NCBI GenBank assembly: GCA_937922955.1
Contig: CALAKO010000034.1
Location: 1-11,352, forward strand
Length of the DNA stretch: 11,352 nt
Reading direction: 5' to 3'
DNA from: an uncultured Peptococcaceae bacterium
GTDB taxonomy: Bacteria > Bacillota > Peptococcia > Peptococcales > Peptococcaceae
This document shows, piece by piece, positions 1 through 5,813 of the stretch. A program made the translations under genes and the position numbers. Positions within the stretch are counted from its first letter, which is position 1, and every line of letters starts with the position of its first letter. Under the pieces are notes generated by a model. The model was not told where the DNA came from and made no database searches. It worked only from the letters and a program-made list of their open reading frames with translations.

Positions 1-681
1 ATTTATATCAGTATCATTATTTTTTGGTACTTTGATCGAATCAAGGAAGCATTTGAATATAAAAGTAAAAATGAAACCGCTGAATATAAATTGTCCTTGG
101 AAAAACAATATCATCAGCTTTTAAACGAACATCAGCAAGAAACTGAGGCACTTTGGCACGATATGAAAAAACATATTACTCTAATGAAATCATTGATCAA
201 AAATGATGAACAATCACCATCTGCCCAATACGCTCGTGACTTGGAAATAGAAATGGACAATATCTTAAAAATTGTTCGCACGGGATATCCTGTATTAAGT
301 GCTTTATTGACTGAACAGAAACGACGCGCAAAGAACGCCACGATCCCCTTTGATATGAATGTTCGTCTGGAAGGCCCTTTAAAAATCGCAGACATTGACC
401 TCTGCGTCATCCTGGACAATCTTTTTGACAACGCACTGGAAGCCTGCACTCTGTTATCCCCAGATATGGAACGGAAAATGTGTGTTGAAATCATGCAGCG
501 CAGCGGTGCACTATCCATCCACTTTGCCAACACGTTTAACGCAACTACCCGCAAACGATGGCATCCGGGAAAACATGGATTAGGCTTGAAAAATGTTCAA
601 CAAGCCGTAAAAAAATATAATGGAAGATTAAATATCTCCGAAGAAAAGGCAATATTTGAAGTCTCCATTATTATTCCATAA
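1..681 (+). CDS. GHKL-type sensor histidine kinase, AgrC-like, C-terminal part (5' end outside the window)
   Basis: The frame is open from base 1, so the gene starts upstream; the first ATG/TTG codons inside the window are not real starts. 226 residues are visible. The first ten or so are hydrophobic (end of a last membrane segment), followed by a charged, probably coiled-coil linker. At residues 51-58 the motif LWHDMKKH carries the likely phospho-acceptor His53 followed by Asp54, as in the AgrC/ComD class. The N-box is DNLFDNALEA at about 139-148 and the G-box is GLGLKNV at about 193-199, so the ATPase domain is complete and reads as active. Members of this class sit in the membrane, usually sense a secreted peptide and phosphorylate a LytTR response regulator; neither partner is visible, and agr-type partners would be expected to the left. 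The DNA is AT-rich (about 28-32% GC in sampled 60-base lines) compared with the genes after it. No terminator hairpin follows. The ligand is unknown. Confidence 0.85.
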   Translation: MYISIIIFWYFDRIKEAFEYKSKNETAEYKLSLEKQYHQLLNEHQQETEALWHDMKKHITLMKSLIKNDEQSPSAQYARDLEIEMDNILKIVRTGYPVLSALLTEQKRRAKNATIPFDMNVRLEGPLKIADIDLCVILDNLFDNALEACTLLSPDMERKMCVEIMQRSGALSIHFANTFNATTRKRWHPGKHGLGLKNVQQAVKKYNGRLNISEEKAIFEVSIIIP

Positions 682-766
682 ATATAAAATGAGGCACTCA
701 AACATAAGATAATAAAATTGCCAGCATTTCATGCAAGCGTCAATAGTAGATTTCCAATAGCCCCCA
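682..766. other. Intergenic spacer after the kinase, nothing recognised
   Basis: This is an AT-rich spacer with no open frame of note and no hairpin with a T-tract. The only self-complementary element is a trivial GCAT-TTC-ATGC stem near 725-735, too weak to call. Confidence 0.4.
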
Positions 767-795
767 TTTCCGCTCGTACTGCTTTGTGCTACAAT
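767..795 (+). promoter_or_regulatory. Probable extended -10 promoter for the C-GCAxxG-C-C gene
   Basis: TACAAT at 790-795 is preceded by TG one base upstream (TGcTACAAT), an extended -10 element. The -35 position 17 bp upstream (TTTCCG, 767-772) is poor, which is tolerated with an extended -10. Transcription from about 802 would give a leader of about 29 bases ending in the ribosome binding site AAGGAG at 816-821. Confidence 0.5.
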
Positions 796-830
796 GGAGC
801 AAAGGATTATTAAACAAGGAGCTGATGAAG

Positions 831-1244
831 ATGGCCACGATTGAACAACAGGTCAAGGATCTCAAGAAAGAAAAGGATTACTGCTGCACGCAGATTATGT
901 TTCAGCTGGCTGGGTTGGATGCGCTGGAGCTGGACGCTCCGGTGGCTCAGAAGGCGCTGCGCGCTCTGGGCTGGGGTGCTCGCACGCAGCTTACCTGTGG
1001 CGCAATCACTGGCGGTGCCATGGTGCTGGGGCTGTATATTGACGACAAGGAGCAGATGATCAAGGCAATCAAGGAGTACACCGAATGGTTCACGGAAACG
1101 TTCCAGCACACGCTTTGCGGCGATTTGCTGGGATGGGGCGTTCAGCCAGACGGGCGCTGCCACGACCAGATTGTTGCACCTTGCGTGAAGCATTTGTTGG
1201 AACTCAAAGATAAGTATCAGGCGCTGAATGCGCAGCCTAAGTAA
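831..1244 (+). CDS. C-GCAxxG-C-C family redox-type protein
   Basis: A 137-residue protein. The ATG at 831 is chosen because AAGGAG (816-821) lies 9 bases before it; the ATG at 825 would leave only 3 bases, and the frame-extending GTG at 786 has no binding site and overlaps the promoter. The cysteine pattern defines the family: Cys18-Cys19 in the N-terminal helix, LTCGAITGGAMVLGL with Cys56 around 54-68, TLCGDLLG with Cys96, GRC with Cys110, and a further Cys118. The spacing and the CGAxTG core match C-GCAxxG-C-C proteins (PF09719), small cytosolic proteins of anaerobes that probably bind a redox cofactor or metal and are often found near oxidoreductases or transporters. Their reaction is not established. 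Here the gene stands alone, with its own promoter and terminator, so context gives no partner. Family is confident; role is unknown. Confidence 0.85.
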   Translation: MATIEQQVKDLKKEKDYCCTQIMFQLAGLDALELDAPVAQKALRALGWGARTQLTCGAITGGAMVLGLYIDDKEQMIKAIKEYTEWFTETFQHTLCGDLLGWGVQPDGRCHDQIVAPCVKHLLELKDKYQALNAQPK

Positions 1245-1246
1245 AG

Positions 1247-1280
1247 AAAAAGCTCTGAGCGGTCGCTCAGAGCTTTTTTT
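1247..1280. terminator. Bidirectional intrinsic terminator
   Basis: A perfect 10-bp stem (AGCTCTGAGC at 1251-1260 with its complement at 1265-1274) has a GGTC loop. It is followed by a run of T on the + strand and preceded by an A-rich run that gives a T-rich tail on the - strand. It ends the gene at 831-1244 and the convergent lipoprotein gene. Confidence 0.92.
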
Positions 1281-1299
1281 GTTTGTTGTTTGGGTGCCA

Positions 1300-2478
1300 T
1301 CACTCCGGCTCCTGGAGGGCGAAGACTTCGTAAGAGTCGAAGTCTTTGAAGCCGCTTTTAGCAGAGATGTTGAAGTCCACGCTGCCACCAGCTTCGATGG
1401 TGCCAATTTTTTCGGAGACACCGCCAATGATTTTGCCGCCGTTTTTGAAGACGATGGTGGCAATGACACCTTCCATGTCGTTATCCATGTTGTTGGTCAC
1501 GGTGCCTGTAAAGGTGGTGCTGCCTTTGGATTTCTTTTCGTCGATGTCGCTGACGGTCAGGTCTTTCACAGATGGTATGTCGGAGCCTGCGAAGGCGGTG
1601 AAGTCGTAGTCGTTGTTTTCGACGGTGATTTCCACTTTATCCGGCTTGCCTTTCGGGCAGTTGATGGAGTCGCCAAAGCAGAGGGTGTCGCCTGGGGCGA
1701 CGGCTGAGAGGGAGCAGTTTTGCTTGGTCAGCACGCGTTCGTTTTTGTCGAGCACGGTGATTTCGATGTTTGGCGAAACGATGGCGTTGTATTTATTTGG
1801 ATTTCTAATCTCAACAGCGTAATAAATCAACGAATTGCCGCCGTCCATGTCTTCAACAATGTAGCCGGTGTCCAACACTTCGATGTCTTTCACCTTTTCG
1901 TTGGCAGCCGCTTCTGCATCGGAAGCGGTGGTTTCATCGTCGTCTTTGCTGTCCTTGTCATCTTTATTTTTATCTTTGTCCTTATCGTCGTCATCATCGC
2001 TTTCCGGCAGATCGACGGCCAGATAAGTATAGTCAATGTCGGATGGAATAAGCACGGTTTCCGCACCTGTTGCAGAGCCTTCCAACGTCAGCTTGCCGTC
2101 GGCATAGGTAAAGGTGCGTGTTTCGTCGCTGGAGCCATAGGCGGTAGTGGCCATGATGTCTTCGTCGCGTTCGGATTCCCAGGTGTAGGTGTCTGGGTCG
2201 TCTTTTGGCGCATCGTAGCTGCCAGCCCAATAAACGGAACCATACTGGTCATAGCTGGACACCCAGTGCAATTCGATGAGATCGCCTTTGATGAAGCCTG
2301 CAAGATAGTAGCCACTGTCCTGGACTTCCGCAATCCAGCTTCCTTCCAAATCCAGCGTTTCCACTGGCGTTTGTTCGGATTCTGCCGAGGTGGCCTCACT
2401 ATTATTGCTTCCGCATCCTGCTGTGAACAGCATGCAGCCCATGAGCACCAAGGCCAGAACCTTTTTTCTTAGATTCAT
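1300..2478 (-). CDS. Secreted lipoprotein with C-terminal FxLYD/Ig-like domains
   Basis: A 392-residue protein. It starts MNLRKK followed by a hydrophobic stretch ending LFTAGC, a type II signal peptide with Cys22 as the lipidated residue, so the product is anchored on the outer face of the membrane. Residues about 42-155 form a compact domain beginning LEGSWIAEV that I do not recognise. Residues about 160-192 are a very acidic Asp/Lys linker. Two beta-sandwich-like domains follow at about 200-300 and 305-390; the second has the FxLYD look (TGTVTNNMDNDMEGVIATIVF, then IGTIEAGGSVDFNI). The first has two cysteines about 15 residues apart. The ribosome binding site AAGGAG (complement of 2487-2492) is 8 bases before the ATG. 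The gene is monocistronic, with its own promoter at 2551-2579 and a shared terminator downstream. FxLYD-type domains are usually extracellular binding or stalk modules; no enzymatic motif is visible, so function is unassigned. Confidence 0.85.
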   Translation of the reverse strand: MNLRKKVLALVLMGCMLFTAGCGSNNSEATSAESEQTPVETLDLEGSWIAEVQDSGYYLAGFIKGDLIELHWVSSYDQYGSVYWAGSYDAPKDDPDTYTWESERDEDIMATTAYGSSDETRTFTYADGKLTLEGSATGAETVLIPSDIDYTYLAVDLPESDDDDDKDKDKNKDDKDSKDDDETTASDAEAAANEKVKDIEVLDTGYIVEDMDGGNSLIYYAVEIRNPNKYNAIVSPNIEITVLDKNERVLTKQNCSLSAVAPGDTLCFGDSINCPKGKPDKVEITVENNDYDFTAFAGSDIPSVKDLTVSDIDEKKSKGSTTFTGTVTNNMDNDMEGVIATIVFKNGGKIIGGVSEKIGTIEAGGSVDFNISAKSGFKDFDSYEVFALQEPE

Positions 2479-2550
2479 GATTGTCTCTCCTTGTAAGAAC
2501 GTCCATTTTTTTGTTCATTGAAAACCGGTCATCTCAATAATGACAAATCA

Positions 2551-2579
2551 ATTACACCATATCTTAAGGGGTTTTGCAA
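2551..2579 (-). promoter_or_regulatory. Promoter of the lipoprotein gene
   Basis: Reading the - strand, TTGCAA (2579-2574) is separated by 17 bp from TGTAAT (2556-2551), one mismatch from the -10 consensus. Transcription from about 2544 gives a leader of roughly 66 bases before the ATG at 2478. No riboswitch-like fold was recognised in the leader. Confidence 0.6.
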
Positions 2580-2589
2580 TTGTAATTTT

Positions 2590-2613
2590 CATACTGGTTA
2601 TGGTTCCAGCATG
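2590..2613. repeat. Imperfect hairpin just downstream of niaR
   Basis: CATACTGG (2590-2597) pairs with CCAGCATG (2606-2613) with one G-T wobble and an 8-base loop, directly after the niaR stop codon. There is no T-tract on either strand, so it is not a standard intrinsic terminator. It may be a weak pause or mRNA 3' end structure, or chance. Confidence 0.3.
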
Positions 2614-2616
2614 GCG

Positions 2617-3126
2617 CTATTCCATAAGGATGCCTAAAGCGCGAAGAGCCTCGCGCACACGATCGCTGGCGGCTTCGTCAGGGCAGCGCAAAGTATGGAG
2701 ATGGATGCCATCGGTGAGAATGCTGATGGGCTGAGCGGCGGCATTGGTGGATTTTTCAATGAAAGCCGTCACTTCGTAGCGGCTGGACAAATCAAGCTGG
2801 CCGGTAATCTGGCCATAGATGGGATGGGAAACGATGACGTCCAGCACGGTGCAGCCCTGATCAACAATGGCATTGAGTTCGTCCTGCATGCGGTCTGCAT
2901 CATGGCGACAAGCCACCTGGCAAATGACGCCGTCGTGCGCTCGGTCGCAGATGTAGCCGTGTGGAGTGGCAAGGATTTCGTTGCCCGCTGCACGCAGCAG
3001 AGCAATGTCGCCGACAATGATCTGACGGCTGACCGAATATTCACTGGCCAGCGTGGAGGCACTGATGGCAGAGTCTGCCTGTTGCAGGCGCTGTAGGATT
3101 TTTTCGCGTCGTTCTTGTGCGTTCAT
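2617..3126 (-). CDS. niaR: NiaR-type transcriptional repressor of NAD biosynthesis/niacin uptake (HTH plus 3H domain)
   Basis: A 169-residue protein of the usual family length. Residues 1-60 form a winged helix-turn-helix of the HTH_11 type (RREKILQRLQQ, then STLASEYSVSRQIIVGDIALLR, ending in the wing ATPHGYIC). Residues 70-169 form the 3H domain named for conserved histidines: His75 with Glu83 (HDADRMQDE), His101 in SHPIYG, and His142/His144 in GIHLHTL. The H-x7-E and H-x-H spacing matches the metal site described for Thermotoga TM1602, from memory. NiaR (YrxA) proteins repress NAD synthesis and niacin transport genes when nicotinate is plentiful. The ribosome binding site AGAGGT (complement of 3135-3140) is 8 bases before the ATG. 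The gene is divergent from a permease across 170 bp, so regulation of that permease, or of niaR itself, is plausible but inferred. No NAD biosynthesis enzyme is in the window. Confidence 0.88.
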   Translation of the reverse strand: MNAQERREKILQRLQQADSAISASTLASEYSVSRQIIVGDIALLRAAGNEILATPHGYICDRAHDGVICQVACRHDADRMQDELNAIVDQGCTVLDVIVSHPIYGQITGQLDLSSRYEVTAFIEKSTNAAAQPISILTDGIHLHTLRCPDEAASDRVREALRALGILME

Positions 3127-3149
3127 GATGCTTCACCTCTTTCTTCATT

Positions 3150-3178
3150 ATTATAGCGGGCAGGCTGATCCGCGGCAA
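3150..3178 (-). promoter_or_regulatory. Promoter of niaR
   Basis: On the - strand, TTGCCG (3178-3173) and a perfect TATAAT (3155-3150) are separated by 17 bp. The start of transcription falls near 3143, so the leader is very short and consists almost only of the ribosome binding site. An inverted repeat GCGCT-GA-AGCGC (3179-3190) abuts the -35 box and could be an operator, but it is short. Confidence 0.6.
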
Positions 3179-3216
3179 GCGCTGAAGCGCAATGCGTGTT
3201 TTTTATCCGCAGATCA

Positions 3217-3245
3217 TTGCAGCCAGGCAAAAGAGCGCGTATAAT
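3217..3245 (+). promoter_or_regulatory. Promoter of the SLC13-like permease
   Basis: TTGCAG (3217-3222) and a perfect TATAAT (3240-3245) are 17 bp apart. The small inverted repeat TTGC-N6-GCAA (3217-3230) covers the -35 region. The two divergent promoters are about 60 bp apart, so one bound repressor could affect both. Confidence 0.6.
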
Positions 3246-3296
3246 AAAGGATGGCGCTTGAATAGATGAACACATTAAGAAAGGGGAGTCGGTGTC

Positions 3297-4427
3297 ATGC
3301 GAAAAATGATTGCTTGGATGAAACAGGAAGCGGTGCTGACGATTTCTTTTCTGTTGGCGTTCGTTTCATCGTTCATTATACGGCCGGACGCTGGCTATCT
3401 GGCTTATCCGGATTATCGCACGCTGGCGCTGCTTTTCTGTCTGATGATTATTGTGGCCGGCTTGCAGGAGCACGGGGTGTTTGCACTTCTGGGGCAGGCG
3501 CTGATAAAAAAAGCGCACAGTCTGCGTATGCTTTACACAATTATGATTCTGCTGTGTTTCTTTTGCAGCATGGTGATTACCAACGACGTGACGCTGATTA
3601 CATTTGTACCGTTTACTATTCTTGTGTTTCGCATGATTGAGCGCGAAGATCGCGTGCTGAAGCTGATTGTCCTGGAAACAATTGCGGCCAATCTGGGCAG
3701 CATGGCCACACCGATTGGCAACCCGCAAAACCTCTACCTTTATTCGGTGTCGAACATGGCGTTTAGCGACTTTGCCTGGGCCGTCTGGCCATACACAGCA
3801 CTATCGCTGGTGATGCTTCTGGCAAGTGTGCGCACGGTGCGCGAAGCGCCGCTGAGCCATCGACTGGTCAGCGATGAACCAGCGGAAACGGTGCAAGCGC
3901 CGCATGATTTGGAGCGTGCCATTGCTCCTTATTTGCTGCTCTTAGTGCTGTGTCTTCTGGTGGTATTTCGTGTGCTGCCCTATGGTCCAGTGTTGGTCAT
4001 TGTGGCGGTGGTCGTGTTTGCGATCAATCGCGGTCTGTTTCGCCATGTGGACTACGGGCTCTTGGCGACGTTTGTCTGTTTCTTTGTCTTTATTGGCAAC
4101 GTGAAGCGCATCCCTGAAGTCAGCACGCTGCTGATTTCACTTGTTTCAGGGCGCGAACTGGGCGCTGGCATCCTTACCAGCCAAATCATCAGTAATGTGC
4201 CGGCGGCCATTCTGCTGTCTGGGTTCACGCACAACCTGACCACACTGCTGACGGCCGTCAACTTGGGTGGATTGGGAACGCTGGTGGCCTCCCTCGCCAG
4301 TTTGATTTCATTTAAATTTTTCAGCAAGGAATACACCACACAAAAAGGGCGTTTTCTGAAGGTATTCACCCTTTGGAATGTGGGCTTTCTTGTCGTGCTG
4401 ACGCTGCTGGCCAGCATTCTCATATAA
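3297..4427 (+). CDS. SLC13/CitMHS-like anion permease
   Basis: A 376-residue polytopic membrane protein with roughly ten hydrophobic segments. The two halves carry the paired motifs of the CitMHS/ArsB/NhaD superfamily (IT superfamily). In the first half these are TNDVTLITFVPF (95-106) and NLGSMATPIGNPQNLYLY (132-149); in the second half ISNVPAAILL (298-307) and NLGGLGTLVASLASL (322-336). A charged loop at about 183-207 separates them. These hairpins hold substrate and coupling ions in this fold. At 376 residues it is on the short side for the superfamily. GAAAGGGGAG (3279-3287) lies 9 bases before the ATG. Substrates of relatives include citrate and other carboxylates, sulfate and arsenite; the sequence does not say which. 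The divergent NiaR raises the idea of a pyridine carboxylate, but this is inference. The gene is monocistronic, closed by the hairpin at 4443. Confidence 0.83.
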   Translation: MRKMIAWMKQEAVLTISFLLAFVSSFIIRPDAGYLAYPDYRTLALLFCLMIIVAGLQEHGVFALLGQALIKKAHSLRMLYTIMILLCFFCSMVITNDVTLITFVPFTILVFRMIEREDRVLKLIVLETIAANLGSMATPIGNPQNLYLYSVSNMAFSDFAWAVWPYTALSLVMLLASVRTVREAPLSHRLVSDEPAETVQAPHDLERAIAPYLLLLVLCLLVVFRVLPYGPVLVIVAVVVFAINRGLFRHVDYGLLATFVCFFVFIGNVKRIPEVSTLLISLVSGRELGAGILTSQIISNVPAAILLSGFTHNLTTLLTAVNLGGLGTLVASLASLISFKFFSKEYTTQKGRFLKVFTLWNVGFLVVLTLLASILI

Positions 4428-4442
4428 TAATCGTACCTTTGT

Positions 4443-4473
4443 AAGCTGTTCCTGTAAGGGGACAGCTTTTTTT
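4443..4473 (+). terminator. Intrinsic terminator after the permease
   Basis: AAGCTGTTCC (4443-4452) pairs with GGGACAGCTT (4459-4468) through one G-T wobble, with a 6-base loop and a seven-T run (4467-4473). It lies directly upstream of the next promoter. Confidence 0.88.
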
Positions 4474-4474
4474 C

Positions 4475-4503
4475 TTGACAGTGTTCTCTTTGCGCGCTAC
4501 AAT
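4475..4503 (+). promoter_or_regulatory. Near-consensus promoter of the PfoR-like gene
   Basis: A perfect TTGACA (4475-4480) with a 17-bp spacer and TACAAT (4498-4503), one mismatch, is the best promoter in the window. It begins right after the T-run of the preceding terminator. Transcription should start near 4510, at the edge of the palindrome. Such a strong promoter suggests the gene needs a repressor. Confidence 0.87.
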
Positions 4504-4508
4504 AGCAC

Positions 4509-4540
4509 TGTCATTGTCACCTGTCATGACAGGTGACAAT
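4509..4540. promoter_or_regulatory. Perfect 28-bp palindrome at the transcription start: probable operator
   Basis: The left arm ATTGTCACCTGTCA (4513-4526) is followed directly by its exact reverse complement (4527-4540), with no mismatch and no spacer. It is built from nested pentamers: TGTCA at 4515-4519 and 4522-4526, TGACA at 4527-4531 and 4534-4538, plus one further TGTCA at 4509-4513. Its position over +1, just after the -10 box, is classic for a repressor operator. The same sequence in RNA would form a 12-bp hairpin with a CAUG loop at the very 5' end, ending 10 bases before the ribosome binding site, so an RNA role (stability) is possible too. The regulator is not identified. Confidence 0.85.
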
Positions 4541-4565
4541 CTATGTTCTTAAAGGAGATGACCCT

Positions 4566-5660
4566 ATGAGTAAAGTCAGCGCATTCATGAAGCGCAAAGA
4601 TATTGAAATTTCGCTGCGACGTTACGGCATTGATGCCTTAGGCGCCATGGCACAGGGGCTTTTTTGCTCGCTGTTGATTGGGACGATCATTAACACCATT
4701 GGCACGCAATTTCAGATTGCTGCCCTCTGCAACACCGTGGCAACGATTTCCGGCACGGAATACACCGTTGGCGGGCTGGCATCGGCAATGAGCGGTCCAG
4801 CAATGGCGGTAGCGATTGGCTATGCCTTGCATTGCCCACCACTGGTATTGTTTTCATTGATTACCGTCGGCTTTTCTGCCAACGCATTGGGCGGCGCTGG
4901 TGGCCCTTTGGCGGTGCTTTTTGTCGCCATCCTCGCTGCCGAAATCGGCAAAGCCGTAAGCAAAGAAACCAAGATTGACATTCTCGTGACACCGTTGGTC
5001 ACCATCGGTGTCGGCATTGGGTTGTCGGCGGCCATTGCACCAGCACTTGGCGCTGCGGCTATGAAAGTCGGCAATCTCATCATGTGGGCCACGGAATTGC
5101 AGCCATTCTGGATGGGCATTCTGGTATCGGTTGTGGTCGGTATTGCGCTGACACTGCCTATTTCTTCGGCTGCCATTTGTGCGGCATTATCCTTGACAGG
5201 TTTAGCTGGCGGCGCAGCCGTGGCTGGCTGCTGCGCACAGATGGTGGGATTTGCTGTGATGAGCTTTAAGGAAAACCGCTGGGGCGGACTGGTCAGCCAG
5301 GGGCTGGGCACTTCCATGCTGCAAATGGGCAATATTGTGCGCAATCCATGGATTTGGGTGGCACCAACGCTGGCGTCTGCCATCACCGGACCATTGGCAA
5401 CCTGTCTCTTCCATCTGGAAATGAACGGCACGCCGGTCTCCTCCGGCATGGGCACCTGTGGCCTGGTTGGGCCAATTGGCGTGTATTCCGGCTGGGTGGC
5501 CGATGTGGCCAATGGCGCAAAAGCAGCCATCACGTCTTGGGATTGGATTGGCCTGGTGCTGATTTGCTTTGTGCTGCCAGCCATTCTGGCTCCATTGTTC
5601 AACAGCATCATGCGCAAGCTTGGCCGCGTCAAAGACGGCGACCTGACACTGGATGCGTAA
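4566..5660 (+). CDS. PfoR-like / PTS EIIC-type membrane protein (PTS_EIIC_2 family)
   Basis: A 364-residue, strongly hydrophobic protein. The ATG at 4566 is chosen because AAAGGAG (4551-4557) is 8 bases upstream; a longer frame from 4533 would begin inside the palindrome. It has about nine to ten membrane segments rich in Gly and Ala, with conserved-looking loops GLASAMSGPAMAVAIGYAL, GGAGGPLAVLFVA and GTPVSSGMGTCGLVGPIGVY. This pattern fits the PTS_EIIC_2/COG3641 group, which includes clostridial PfoR and is annotated either as a PTS sugar permease subunit or as a putative toxin regulator. No EIIA, EIIB or sugar-metabolism gene lies beside it, and the gene is closed by terminators on both sides. 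It may therefore use PTS components encoded elsewhere, or act as a transporter/regulator without phosphorylation. Family assignment is good; substrate and role are unknown. Confidence 0.82.
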   Translation: MSKVSAFMKRKDIEISLRRYGIDALGAMAQGLFCSLLIGTIINTIGTQFQIAALCNTVATISGTEYTVGGLASAMSGPAMAVAIGYALHCPPLVLFSLITVGFSANALGGAGGPLAVLFVAILAAEIGKAVSKETKIDILVTPLVTIGVGIGLSAAIAPALGAAAMKVGNLIMWATELQPFWMGILVSVVVGIALTLPISSAAICAALSLTGLAGGAAVAGCCAQMVGFAVMSFKENRWGGLVSQGLGTSMLQMGNIVRNPWIWVAPTLASAITGPLATCLFHLEMNGTPVSSGMGTCGLVGPIGVYSGWVADVANGAKAAITSWDWIGLVLICFVLPAILAPLFNSIMRKLGRVKDGDLTLDA

Positions 5661-5667
5661 TCGTTTC

Positions 5668-5695
5668 ACGCTCACCTTTATGGGTGAGCGTTTTT
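5668..5695 (+). terminator. Intrinsic terminator after the PfoR-like gene
   Basis: ACGCTCACC (5668-5676) pairs perfectly with GGTGAGCGT (5683-5691) over a 6-base loop, followed by a T-run ending at 5695. The stem begins 7 bases after the stop codon. Confidence 0.9.
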
Positions 5696-5719
5696 CATGC
5701 CTGCCATCAAAAACGCCTA

Positions 5720-5748
5720 TTTTCAATACGCCGCACAAGCGGTATAAT
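5720..5748 (+). promoter_or_regulatory. Promoter of the small sulfite reductase gene
   Basis: TTTTCA (5720-5725) and a perfect TATAAT (5743-5748) are separated by 17 bp. Transcription from about 5755 gives a leader of roughly 60 bases with GGAGG at 5802-5806. No riboswitch was recognised in the leader. Confidence 0.65.
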
Positions 5749-5813
5749 GGAAACGTTGAGAAATCGATTCAGGCTTACACCTTGAAAATAATCACACTCA
5801 TGGAGGAAGAAAC

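Noticed and set aside
786..788. GTG start for the C-GCAxxG-C-C gene
   Set aside because: It lies within the extended -10 promoter element and lacks a ribosome binding site; the ATG at 831 fits the AAGGAG at 816-821.
810..1469. 219-codon open frame on the - strand crossing the terminator at 1247-1280
   Set aside because: It runs through a strong bidirectional terminator and overlaps two well-supported genes; no domain is recognised.
1720..2472. Long hydrophobic-looking open frame on the + strand opposite the lipoprotein
   Set aside because: The valine/isoleucine/phenylalanine run is the complement of the Asp/Lys-coding spacer. The lipoprotein strand has signal peptide, lipobox, ribosome binding site and promoter.
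2493..2544. Possible structured leader (riboswitch) of the lipoprotein mRNA
   Set aside because: Only short 4-5 bp complementary stretches are present (GAAC/GTTC, TCATT/AATGA); no known riboswitch core was recognised.
4533..4565. Frame extension giving 11 more residues on the PfoR-like protein
   Set aside because: Translation would start inside the palindrome without a ribosome binding site, and the real AAAGGAG at 4551-4557 serves the ATG at 4566.
4820..5632. 270-codon open frame on the - strand opposite the PfoR-like gene
   Set aside because: Composition is low-complexity Pro/Ala/Thr with no recognisable domain or ribosome binding site; the + strand encodes a clear membrane protein.
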